From the NCBI GenBank assembly GCA_945906715.1, contig CAMDRK010000007.1, positions 1-24,742 on the forward strand: 24,742 nt of DNA. The letters are read 5' to 3'. Positions 7,579-14,539 of this stretch are shown here, in pieces. Source of the stretch: Nitrospira lenta. GTDB lineage: Bacteria; Nitrospirota; Nitrospiria; Nitrospirales; Nitrospiraceae. Numbering within the stretch: position 1 is the first letter of the stretch; each line of letters opens with the position of its first letter. Under the pieces are notes generated by a model. It was not told where the DNA came from, ran no database searches, and saw nothing but the letters and a program-made list of their open reading frames with translations. Position numbers and translations under genes: made by a program.

Positions 7579-7661
7579 GTCTAACCTATGCCGAACCTTT
7601 GACATGAGCGGCCAACGGAGGGCGTAGCCAGAAATTGGTCCGCTCAATGGAAGGGTTAAGC
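7579..7661. other. Imperfect palindrome resembling an integron attC site (tentative)
   Basis: An 83-bp stretch is bounded by GTCTAAC (fits RYYYAAC) and GTTAAGC (fits GTTRRRY), which pair at 5 of 7 positions. Inside is a hairpin, ATGAGCGGCCAA against TTGGTCCGCTCAAT, with one bulge. This is the general plan of an attC recombination site, but the match is to degenerate consensus boxes and no second site or integrase gene is in the window. It lies upstream of the antitoxin, between it and the IS left end. Confidence 0.25.
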
Positions 7662-7698
7662 CGCAGCACCACTACGCCACCTACGAACCCGGTAAGTT

Positions 7699-7713
7699 TC
7701 AGGATAGATGTCG
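7699..7713 (+). repeat. IS terminal inverted repeat, left
   Basis: TCAGGATAGATGTCG, an exact inverted match to 9591-9605. Confidence 0.75.
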
Positions 7714-7796
7714 CGTGTGCCTCAACTCGTGAGGCGACGGTTCGTACTGCTCACTGACCGTGCTCCTTCGTTCAACCCCGTCACCGTGATGCTCGA

Positions 7797-9062
7797 TCAC
7801 CCGTTCACGTGGCAGGTTTCTGTCGTCCATGATCTCTCCGGTTCTTCCTTCCGAATATTTCCACCGCGCGCCGACATGATGTCGCGCCCCGTGGCCCGAG
7901 GATCGACGGTCGGCGTGACGTCCGACCCGTAGGTCGGGTCTGGATGCACGCGTCCGGTCTCGATCCGCTGGACCTCCGCCTGAGGGAACTGTTCACGATC
8001 ACAGTCACAGGAGCGGCCACTCGCCGTACGCACAGACCGTGTGTCTTCTTTCACCCCATTCAACGTGACGCGGGCGATCTTCGTCCAATCACGTGTGGCA
8101 CCTGACCACCGCGAGGGATGGGTGTGTTGGGCGGCGTGATACACCTGCGCTCGGTGGTCTAAGATCGCGGTGTCCGTGCCGGCATGACGCGAAGCCGGAG
8201 TCGTGAACCGGATGCCACTGTGCAACTGCTCGTCGTTGTACCACCGAATACAGGTGGCCACCCACTCGCGTGCGGCCTTCAAGCTTGCAAAGGGTGCCGT
8301 TGGATACAAGGGACAGTATTTCAAGGTCCGAAATAACGACTCAGAACACGGATTGTCATTGCTGACCGACGGGCGACTGAACGAGGGCATGACGCCCAAC
8401 CGCTGCATCGTGGCCAGCATGGTCGCGCCTTGCATCGCCCCCCCGTTGTCCGCAGGCACGGAGACCTGATGCGGCTCGATGCCTTCTTCACGGCAAATCC
8501 TCTCGAGGAGCCGCGAGGAGTGCTCCATGGATTCCTCGGTGTGGACCTCCGCACCCACGATCTTGCGCGAGAATACATCCATGAAGAGATACAAATAAAA
8601 ATACTGCCCCCGAATCGAACTCAGCAAGTAGGTGATGTCCCAACTGAACAGGGTCCGCGGTGCCGTGACCACGTAGGCGCGCGGCCTGGCCCGGTGCGAT
8701 GGCGTGGCCCGCCCGCGATGCGCGAGCAGGTGTGCGGTCTTGAGCACGCGGTAAAACGACGATTCTGACGCAACATATTCACCTCGGTCCGCCAGGCGTG
8801 GGACGATCTGATGCGGACTCGTATTGCAAAACTCCGGACGTGCCGCGACCGCCACTATCTGCTCCCGCTCCCGCTGTGACAGTGTATGCCGTGGAGCCGT
8901 GCGCGGCCCCCGGCGACCATCCTCGGCCGTCGCCGGGTGCTGCCACCGTTGAAGCGTGCGCGCGGCCACCCCGACCATCTCGCACGCCGTGTGCTGGCGC
9001 GCCCCCTGTGCGACGGCGTCAGTCACCAGTGCCCGCACCTCGCTCCGGTCTGATACGGTCAC
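7797..9062 (-). CDS. IS3-family transposase OrfB (DDE integrase domain)
   Basis: The catalytic subunit for IS transposition. Using the GTG at 9062, residues 1-45 form a helix-turn-helix-like region (EMVGVAARTLQRW), 60-110 a second DNA-binding region, and about 135-300 the rve/DDE fold: D142 (FSWDITYL), D205 (VPADNGGAMQG) and E241 (NDNPCSESLFRTLK), with the family's 35-residue D-E spacing. IRWYNDEQLHSGI follows as usual. GTG 9062 is preferred because GAGG lies 7 nt upstream; the frame is open to 9224, but that part only overlaps orfA out of frame. Relatives usually end soon after the VTLN-type motif; the last 80 residues here are low-complexity, atypical and may be read-through into non-coding IS sequence. 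The frame relation to orfA is +1, not the usual -1. Confidence 0.8.
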   Translation of the reverse strand: MTVSDRSEVRALVTDAVAQGARQHTACEMVGVAARTLQRWQHPATAEDGRRGPRTAPRHTLSQREREQIVAVAARPEFCNTSPHQIVPRLADRGEYVASESSFYRVLKTAHLLAHRGRATPSHRARPRAYVVTAPRTLFSWDITYLLSSIRGQYFYLYLFMDVFSRKIVGAEVHTEESMEHSSRLLERICREEGIEPHQVSVPADNGGAMQGATMLATMQRLGVMPSFSRPSVSNDNPCSESLFRTLKYCPLYPTAPFASLKAAREWVATCIRWYNDEQLHSGIRFTTPASRHAGTDTAILDHRAQVYHAAQHTHPSRWSGATRDWTKIARVTLNGVKEDTRSVRTASGRSCDCDREQFPQAEVQRIETGRVHPDPTYGSDVTPTVDPRATGRDIMSARGGNIRKEEPERSWTTETCHVNG

Positions 9063-9090
9063 TTTGCGGCCTCGTCTCGGTTCCCCCAGA

Positions 9091-9546
9091 TCAAGTCGAC
9101 TTTTTTTGGAGAATGAGCAGGGCGGACGCTTCCGCCAACGCCTTGTCTTTTCGCAAGATCTCGCGCTCCAGCTGGCGAAGGGTCTCATCCCGTGCATCCT
9201 TTTTCGGCGTCGGCCTAGTCTCAAGGTGCGCGAGGACGTCGGCCCGCCATTCCATCATCTGAGTGGAAGACACGCCCTCGCGTCGCAGATACAGGCCTAG
9301 CTCGTTCTCGGCTAACCCTGCCGTCTCAATGAGGGCTTTCAGCTTGGCCTCAGCCGTCCATGTCATACGACCTCGTGGCGTGGGGTGGACGGTCACCGTA
9401 CCACCCCGCTGCAGCCATTTGGTCGCCGTTCTCCGTGACACGCCCGCTTCCTCACACACCGAAGGGATCGTGCGATCCCCTCGAGTCAGGAGCTGGGTCA
9501 CGAGGGCCTCTTTAAACTCGCGTGAATAGTTCTGACGCATTTCCAC
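9091..9546 (-). CDS. IS3-family transposase OrfA (helix-turn-helix)
   Basis: A 151-aa DNA-binding subunit. The N-terminus (RQNYSREFKEALVTQLLTRG, then IPSVCEEAGVSRRTATKWLQ) is the HTH that recognises the IS ends. A second region (RMTWTAEAKLKALIETAGLA) and a C-terminal leucine-zipper-like helix (DETLRQLEREILRKDKALAE) for multimerisation follow. It ends over an A7 tract (9101-9107) of the kind where IS3 elements shift frame into orfB, but here the -1 frame hits a stop after about 15 codons while orfB lies in +1. The start is GTG at 9546 or ATG at 9540; neither has a strong ribosome site. Confidence 0.8.
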   Translation of the reverse strand: MEMRQNYSREFKEALVTQLLTRGDRTIPSVCEEAGVSRRTATKWLQRGGTVTVHPTPRGRMTWTAEAKLKALIETAGLAENELGLYLRREGVSSTQMMEWRADVLAHLETRPTPKKDARDETLRQLEREILRKDKALAEASALLILQKKST

Positions 9547-9590
9547 AGGACACGCTCATCTCTCGCCCCCAGATTTGGGAAAAACCCGCA

Positions 9591-9605
9591 CGACATCTAT
9601 CCTGA
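9591..9605 (-). repeat. IS terminal inverted repeat, right
   Basis: CGACATCTATCCTGA, the exact inverted partner of 7699-7713, 45 nt upstream of the orfA start. Confidence 0.75.
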
Positions 9606-9611
9606 CACAGG

Positions 9612-9740
9612 GGGTCGGTCGGACGTGCCGCCGATCGTCGATCCTAGGGCCACGGTGCACCCACAATTTCGGCGCGCGGCTGAAATCCTCGACGAGAAGA
9701 ACCGGACAGATCATGTGCTACATACACCGGACAAGTTAAC
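9612..9740 (+). pseudogene. Remnant of the 3' region of a related IS, opposite orientation
   Basis: This stretch matches, inverted, the orfB tail at about 7800-7930. Shared blocks include GGTCGGACGT, GTCGATCCT, GGGCCACGG, TCGGCGCGCGG and AGAACCGGA/AGATCATG, about three quarters identical by eye. In rightward frame it reads VDPRAT and EKNRTDH, as the OrfB tail reads VDPRAT and KEEPERS. It lies just outside the right IR, so it is either left from an older related insertion or a flanking inverted repeat. The 285 bases that follow (9741-10029) hold no gene I can support, only the hemE promoter. Confidence 0.6.
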
Positions 9741-9993
9741 TTGCTATCTACATGAAAAACTTGCTGCCACCTACTTAAGCTGGAATACGCAAAAACTGTT
9801 CCTTGGGAGAAAGACCGTGTGGAGGGAATGGGGTTATTGTGAGGTGGCCCGAACGGCAACAACCCAGAGGTTGGAGTAGTGCGAAGTCACGCAATGGCTC
9901 CACGTCTCATCCACCAGCCGAGGATTAAGGACGGGACCAGCTATGAGGTAACCTTCTTCCTAACCGATGGAGAATTTAGCAGTACCACGCCGT

Positions 9994-10023
9994 TTGACAC
10001 CCTCGCCTCCTCGTCTCTAGAAT
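9994..10023 (+). promoter_or_regulatory. Sigma-70-type promoter for hemE
   Basis: A perfect TTGACA (9994-9999), an 18-bp spacer and TAGAAT (10018-10023, 5 of 6). The -10 ends only 6 nt before the hemE ATG, so the transcript should start at or next to the start codon. Confidence 0.7.
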
Positions 10024-10029
10024 GCCGAA

Positions 10030-11058
10030 ATGATCAACGAACGCTTCCTGAAAGCTTGCCGGCGTGAGCCGGTCGATTGTACGCCGGTCTGGTTCATGCG
10101 CCAGGCAGGCCGGTATATGGCAGAGTATCGCGCGCTCCGCGCGAAACATTCGATCCTCGAACTGTGCAAAACGCCCGAGTTGGCGGCGCAGGTCACACTC
10201 CAGCCGATCGATCGCTTTCCACTCGATGCCGCCATCATTTTTGCTGACATCTTGTTACCGCTTGAACCGATGGGGCTCAGCCTGGAATTCGCAGCAGGTG
10301 AGGGACCGGTTATCCACAATCCAGTGCGAAACCAAGCAGACGTAGAACGGCTTAATGTCATCGATGGTGGTGAACTCGATTACGTGGCCGAAGCCATCCG
10401 TCAGGCTCGGCAGGCCCTGAATGGGAGGGTGCCGCTGATTGGATTTGCCGGAGCGCCGTTCACACTGGCCAGTTATGCGATCGAGGGCGGAAGCTCGCGG
10501 AACTATCTCCTCACCAAACAATTGATGTATAGCGAGCCGAAGGCCTGGCACCAACTCATGGACAAGTTTGCGCGGGTCATCACGGGCTATCTGCGGCGGC
10601 AGATCAAGGCCGGCGCGCAGGCGATTCAATTGTTCGACAGTTGGGTGGGGTGCCTCTCGGTAGGCGACTATGTTGAATATGTCATGCCGCATGTCCAATT
10701 GATTTTTGAAGGGCTAAAAAGAGAAGGCGTGCCGATGATTCATTTCGGCACCGGCACCTCGGCGATGCTGCCTCAGATGCGAGAAGCGGGCGGCGATGTC
10801 ATCGGGATCGATTGGCGCATCCATCTCGACGAGGCCTGGGCGACGGTCGGACACGACGTGGCGGTACAGGGGAACCTCGATCCCCTCACATTGTTTGCCC
10901 CGTTACATGAAATCGAACGGCGCGTGGAAGATATTCTGCGCAGAGCCGGCGGGCGTCCGGGACATATCTTCAATCTGGGCCATGGAATCCTGCCCACAAC
11001 GCCGATCGAGCATGTGGCCGCGACCATCGACATGGTGCACAAGCTCAGCCAACGCTAG
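10030..11058 (+). CDS. hemE: Uroporphyrinogen decarboxylase
   Basis: Converts uroporphyrinogen III to coproporphyrinogen III by four decarboxylations, the branch step towards heme in the cytosol. The 342 residues are full length. Signature motifs: CTPVWFMRQAGRYMAEYR near the N-terminus, DAAIIFADILLPLEPMG (active-site Asp), GFAGAPFTLASY, HFGTGT, GIDWR, QGNLDP and FNLGHGILPTTP. The start is fixed: an in-frame TAG lies 12 nt upstream (inside the -10 box) and the next Met is well inside the conserved domain. There is no Shine-Dalgarno; the promoter position predicts a leaderless mRNA. It heads hemE-hemH-hemY. Confidence 0.97.
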   Translation: MINERFLKACRREPVDCTPVWFMRQAGRYMAEYRALRAKHSILELCKTPELAAQVTLQPIDRFPLDAAIIFADILLPLEPMGLSLEFAAGEGPVIHNPVRNQADVERLNVIDGGELDYVAEAIRQARQALNGRVPLIGFAGAPFTLASYAIEGGSSRNYLLTKQLMYSEPKAWHQLMDKFARVITGYLRRQIKAGAQAIQLFDSWVGCLSVGDYVEYVMPHVQLIFEGLKREGVPMIHFGTGTSAMLPQMREAGGDVIGIDWRIHLDEAWATVGHDVAVQGNLDPLTLFAPLHEIERRVEDILRRAGGRPGHIFNLGHGILPTTPIEHVAATIDMVHKLSQR

Positions 11059-11061
11059 AAG

Positions 11062-11131
11062 ACGTAAATCGTTAAACGTGAATCGTCATTCGAGAAGGCT
11101 CCCTGCGTTTAACGATTCACGAATAACGAGG
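11062..11131. repeat. Two-armed 7-bp-periodic element between hemE and hemH
   Basis: The left arm (11062-11096) has five 7-mers: ACGTAAA, TCGTTAA, ACGTGAA, TCGTCAT, TCGAGAA. The right arm (11104-11131) has TGCGTTT, AACGATT, CACGAAT, AACGAGG. The arms are complementary (CGTTAAACGTGAATCGT against TGCGTTTAACGATTCACG). The right arm ends in the GAGGAG ribosome site of hemH. Confidence 0.7.
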
Positions 11132-11138
11132 AGAAGGC

Positions 11139-12089
11139 ATGTCGGAATCGCAACGTCCCACCGCCGTGCTTCTGATGGCCATGGGTGGGCCGGATAGCCT
11201 GGAAAATGTGGAGCCGTTTCTTCTAGATGTACGGGGTGGCCGTCCCACACCACCTGAACTTGTCGAAGAGATTCGGGATCGGTATCGGGCCACGGGCGGG
11301 AAGTCTCCGGCAGTCGAGATCACCAAGGCTGTCGCGAAGAAGCTTGAGCACCGATTGAATGAGTCCGGTGACGAGCAGTACCGAGTCTATTTTGGGTTAC
11401 GGCATTGGCATCCCTTTATCAAGGAGACCTATGCCGAATTGCTCGGCGACGATCCAGAACAGATCATCGGCCTCTGTCTGGCCCCCCAACAATCCTCTTT
11501 GAGCACCGGAGCCTATCGAAAGAAAGTGGAAGAAGCCCGGTCGGCGCTGCAGAGTACCTGCCCGGTAAGTTACGTCGGCAGTTGGCATCGGCATCCAGGA
11601 CTGATTGCGGCGATCGCCGAGAATATCAATCAGGCATTGCTGAAGTTTCCTCCCGACGTACGTGCGACGCTGCCGATACTCTTTACGGCTCACAGCCTGC
11701 CGGAGCGTATCGTGGCAATGAAAGATCCCTACCCCGACGAGGTGAAAGGCACGGCTGAAGCGGTGACTGCGCTACTGGGCGGCGGACCTACGTTCTTTGC
11801 TTACCAAAGCCAGGGCCGCTCGGGTGAAACGTGGCTGGGACCGACCGTAGAGTCGGTCGTGGAGGAGCTGTCGCGCGCCGGTCACCGGCAGGTATTGGTC
11901 GCGCCGATCGGCTTTCTTTGCGACCATGTGGAAACACTCTACGATATCGACATCGAATTGAAACGATTCGCGGCTGGGTTAGGCCTCCAACTCGAACGGA
12001 TCGTCATGCTGAACGATTCGCCTGCGCTCATCGACACTTTGGCCTCTGTGCTTACGGCACACGAATCCTCCCTCTGTCCTACGTCGTGA
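11139..12089 (+). CDS. hemH: Ferrochelatase (proto- or coproporphyrin type)
   Basis: Inserts ferrous iron into a porphyrin, the last or next-to-last step of heme synthesis. At 316 aa it is the short, single-domain form close to Bacillus HemH in length. Catalytic His185 (FTAHSLPERI) and Glu265 (GFLCDHVETLYDID) are in place, equivalent to Bacillus His183 and Glu264. GLRHWHPFI and LAPQQSSLSTGAY are also family motifs. No [2Fe-2S] cysteine cluster and no membrane-anchor tail are seen. GAGGAG sits 6 nt before the ATG. It overlaps the GTG of the oxidase gene by 4 nt, so the two are translationally coupled. Confidence 0.95.
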   Translation: MSESQRPTAVLLMAMGGPDSLENVEPFLLDVRGGRPTPPELVEEIRDRYRATGGKSPAVEITKAVAKKLEHRLNESGDEQYRVYFGLRHWHPFIKETYAELLGDDPEQIIGLCLAPQQSSLSTGAYRKKVEEARSALQSTCPVSYVGSWHRHPGLIAAIAENINQALLKFPPDVRATLPILFTAHSLPERIVAMKDPYPDEVKGTAEAVTALLGGGPTFFAYQSQGRSGETWLGPTVESVVEELSRAGHRQVLVAPIGFLCDHVETLYDIDIELKRFAAGLGLQLERIVMLNDSPALIDTLASVLTAHESSLCPTS

Positions 12090-13534
12090 GCAACCTCCGC
12101 ACAATCGCTGTCATCGGTGGTGGGATCTCAGGTCTCTCAACTGCCTATGCCCTTCACGAACAGGCCGCTGCTGCCGGTATCCCGATCCGCTGCACCGTAG
12201 TCGATAGCGCTCCCGTCTGGGGAGGCAAAATCATCACCCACCGGATCGGCGATCTCGTGACGGAGGCGGGGCCCGATTCTTTTCTGTCTCAGAAACCAGC
12301 CGGACTCGAGCTCTGTGACAAATTGGGGTTGACTGATCAACTGATCAACACCAACGAGACCGGCAAGAGAGCCTCCGTCTACTCACGTGGCCGTCTGCAT
12401 GAACTGCCAGAGGGATTGGTGATGATTGCCCCCAGTCAGCTGGGGCCCTTTCTCCGAAGTGGACTCTTGAGTTTGGCGGGGCTCGCGCGGATGGGACTGG
12501 ATCTGGCCGTGCCGGTGAAACGGTCACAAGATGACGAATCCTTGGCCAGCTTCTTCCGCCGGCGGGTTGGTCGGCAGGCGTTCGAGCGAATGATCGAACC
12601 CTTGATGGCCGGTATCTACGCGGGAGACGCCGAACAGATGAGCCTGCAGGCGACCTTCCCACGGTTTGTCGAATTGGAACAACAGTACGGGAGTGTGATT
12701 CGCGGGATGATGGCGTCCCGGAAGGACGGCCCACCTGCCACGCGCTCCGGTCCGAAGCGGACGATGTTCATCAGCCTGAAAAACGGGTTGTCGGATCTAG
12801 TCGCCGCCCTTGTCCACCGATTGACAGACCAAGGTGTCACACTCAGGGGAAACTGCGTCGTCGATGCATTACGGGTACGTTCCCATCAACCAGGTCGTTG
12901 GATGTACGATGTCATTCTCCATGACGGATCGGCCCTGTCGGTGGACAGTCTCGTGCTGGCAACCCCGGCCTATGTGTCGGCAGAATTAGTCCGTCCGCTC
13001 ACTCCCATTGCTGGCGGGTTGCTGGAGATGATTCCCTATTCTTCGACGGCGACGATCGCAATGGCCTACCCGCGTGCAGCTGTGTCCAGCGCGGCTGAAG
13101 GTTTCGGCTTTGTTGTCCCGCGGGCAGAAGGGCGCGACCTCATTGCAGCAACCTGGACATCGCTCAAGTGGCCCCACCGCGCTCCGCCGGATCAACTGCT
13201 CGTGCGTTGTTATGTCGGCGGAGTCGGGCGAGAAGCAATTTTACAGTTAGATGATCAGGCTTTGGTTGCGCGGGTCAGGGAAGAATTGGCCAGTATGTGC
13301 GGCGTCACTGCAAAGCCTGGGTTTGTGGAAATCAATCGCTGGACGAGGGCCATGCCGCAATATACGCTGGGACATCTCGAACGGCTGAACCAGATCGAAG
13401 CAGCACTCAGTCGCTATGGGGGACTGGTCCTCACAGGCGCCGGCTATCGAGGCGTCGGAATTCCAGACTGTATCCGTGATGGGGCGCTCGCGGCCGAGCG
13501 GGTCATACGCTATCTATCGGGAGAACGATCGTAA
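12086..13534 (+). CDS. hemY: HemY-type (copro/proto)porphyrinogen oxidase
   Basis: FAD-dependent, oxygen-using enzyme of the HemY/PPOX family that removes six electrons from protoporphyrinogen IX or coproporphyrinogen III. The 482 residues fit the family. The dinucleotide-binding motif is at the N-terminus (IAVIGGGISGLSTAYALHE), followed by EAGPDSFLSQKP, and the C-terminal FAD motif is GGLVLTGAGYRGVGIPDCIR. GTG 12086 is chosen because it overlaps the hemH stop as GTGA and begins right at the conserved N-terminus; the frame is open upstream to 11831, but only as a shadow of hemH. No independent ribosome site, so it depends on hemH translation. The hemE-hemH-hemY order is that of the Gram-positive coproporphyrin route. 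Confidence 0.93.
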   Translation: MSNLRTIAVIGGGISGLSTAYALHEQAAAAGIPIRCTVVDSAPVWGGKIITHRIGDLVTEAGPDSFLSQKPAGLELCDKLGLTDQLINTNETGKRASVYSRGRLHELPEGLVMIAPSQLGPFLRSGLLSLAGLARMGLDLAVPVKRSQDDESLASFFRRRVGRQAFERMIEPLMAGIYAGDAEQMSLQATFPRFVELEQQYGSVIRGMMASRKDGPPATRSGPKRTMFISLKNGLSDLVAALVHRLTDQGVTLRGNCVVDALRVRSHQPGRWMYDVILHDGSALSVDSLVLATPAYVSAELVRPLTPIAGGLLEMIPYSSTATIAMAYPRAAVSSAAEGFGFVVPRAEGRDLIAATWTSLKWPHRAPPDQLLVRCYVGGVGREAILQLDDQALVARVREELASMCGVTAKPGFVEINRWTRAMPQYTLGHLERLNQIEAALSRYGGLVLTGAGYRGVGIPDCIRDGALAAERVIRYLSGERS

Positions 13535-13543
13535 TTCGAAATG

Positions 13544-13660
13544 TAACTTCTCAGGTAGATAGGCTGAAGGGGTTCAGGCTGAAGGATTTTAGGCCGAAGA
13601 CTGAAGGCCGGATTTCCGAACACTTCAGCCTGAACCCCTTCGGCCTGTACCCCTACCTCT
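13544..13660 (+). repeat. GGTAACG-type intergenic repeat, copy 3
   Basis: Begins GTAACTTCTCAGGTAG, continues with the GGCTGAAGG repeats, and ends with the complementary TTCAGCCTGAACCCCTTCGG segment. It is nearly identical to the inverse of 16126-16235 and fills the gap between hemY and the gene at 13676. Confidence 0.8.
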
Positions 13661-13675
13661 AAACAAGGAACTGCC

Positions 13676-14083
13676 ATGGATACTCGGATGAAAATCATTG
13701 ATGTGACCGGACCCGTCCGCGAACCTCACGAGCAGGTGTTTTCCTATGACTATTCTATCCAACGGGCCTCCTGGGCGACCGCCCAGGCTGTACGCGTGAA
13801 GGTGTCCATTCCGGATGAATTGGATGTGCTTCGTGGCAAGATTTTTGGAGCCGTCGCAGGAACGCCTGGGCAGCAACTCATCATTTCGAAATGCTTGTCG
13901 CGGCATATCGCAGACGAAAAACTCCGCATCGCCGAAGCCGACGGCATGTTGGCAGAGCGCCGCGACATAGTCGTGGCTCCCTACACAGGATCACTGGTTC
14001 ATCTGTTCCCACGGCTAGATACCTGGGCGGCTGAACAGCGAGAGACCTTGCGGGCAGAAATTAAAACGTTGGTGGGACTGTAG
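13676..14083 (+). CDS. Protein of unknown function, 135 aa
   Basis: I do not recognise the family. It has no signal peptide or membrane segment and looks like a compact alpha/beta soluble protein (VRVKVSIPDELDVLRGKIFG; GTPGQQLIISKCLSRHIADE; RRDIVVAPYTGSLVHLFPRL). AAGGAA lies 6 nt before the ATG, which supports this start. It is the last gene of the rightward heme block but is separated from hemY by a 117-bp repeat, so a role in heme metabolism is not implied. It faces the leftward gene at 15160 across a repeat-filled convergent gap. Confidence 0.65.
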   Translation: MDTRMKIIDVTGPVREPHEQVFSYDYSIQRASWATAQAVRVKVSIPDELDVLRGKIFGAVAGTPGQQLIISKCLSRHIADEKLRIAEADGMLAERRDIVVAPYTGSLVHLFPRLDTWAAEQRETLRAEIKTLVGL

Positions 14084-14108
14084 ACGGCGCGAAATGTGAG
14101 AAAAGCGC

Positions 14109-14217
14109 GATTCGAAGTTCGAAGTTCCTGGTTCGATGTTCCGAAAACCTCGAACATCGAACCATTCCCCGCCTCGCTCGTCTCGCCTGTCTCGCCTGTC
14201 TCGCGCAGTTGTCCTGC
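14109..14217. repeat. 7-bp-periodic palindrome and 9-bp tandem repeat
   Basis: Units GATTCGA, AGTTCGA, AGTTCCT, GGTTCGA, TGTTCCG run from 14109 to 14143; the partner arm CTCGAAC, ATCGAAC (14149-14162) pairs with them (GGTTCGATGTTC against GAACATCGAACC). It is followed (about 14175-14205) by a short tandem array of GTCTCGCCT. Confidence 0.65.
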
Positions 14218-14221
14218 TGCA

Positions 14222-14537
14222 GGCTGCTCAAAAAGGCCGTCAGCAAGGCCGCAGCGGGTCATCCAAGATGACCCATCCAAGCTCGCTCGTTACCTTCTTT
14301 CAAGGGGTGGCCTGACGTGGTCCCCAACTGCGCACGGCGAACAATACATGCTCCCTCCAAGCTTGCTCGTGATCTCTCTAGGGATGGGGGCTGATTGATC
14401 TTCCACTGCGCGCGTCCAACGAGGGGAGTCCGCGACCGCGCGTTGCGCGAGCACAGAAGATTATCAGCCTCCATCCCCTCTCTGTTCCGTGAGCACGGGG
14501 GACCAACCAGGCTATCCCGCCCCATTTTTCAGCAGCC
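14222..14537. repeat. Palindromic element with GGCTGCT/AAAAA inverted ends, between convergent genes
   Basis: Ends GGCTGCTCAAAAAGG (14222-14236) and CCATTTTTCAGCAGCC (14522-14537) pair at all but two positions. The AAGGCCGTCAGCAAGGCC and CTGCGCGCGTCCAACGAGG blocks are shared with 5619-5779. Inside is a perfect 8-bp hairpin (GGGTCATC-CAA-GATGACCC). The right end lies 2 nt from the TAA stop of the leftward gene, exactly as in the other copy. Confidence 0.75.
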
Positions 14538-14539
14538 GA

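Larger units (their letters stand above)
7697..9607 (-). mobile_element. IS3-family insertion sequence
   Basis: Two leftward genes, orfA (helix-turn-helix) and orfB (DDE integrase), lie between a perfect 15-bp inverted repeat: TCAGGATAGATGTCG at 7699-7713 and its reverse complement at 9591-9605. Similarity extends a little inward (alternating G matches) and outward (GTnTCAGG). The right end reads TGTCAGG as expected for TG-ended IS3 elements; the left reads TTTCAGG. No convincing target duplication is seen. At about 1.9 kb it is long for the family, partly because of a long tail after orfB, part of which is repeated in inverted orientation outside the right end, so the true left boundary could instead lie near 7940. 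Confidence 0.8.

Noticed and set aside
8094..9107. Leftward and rightward frames across 18094-19107 and 8430-9300 that look long
   Set aside because: They are antisense or shifted copies of the kinase and IS genes, with no family motif and no ribosome site.
11831..12085. Open frame extending hemY upstream by 85 codons
   Set aside because: It lies wholly inside hemH in another frame, and the conserved FAD motif begins right after GTG 12086, which overlaps the hemH stop.
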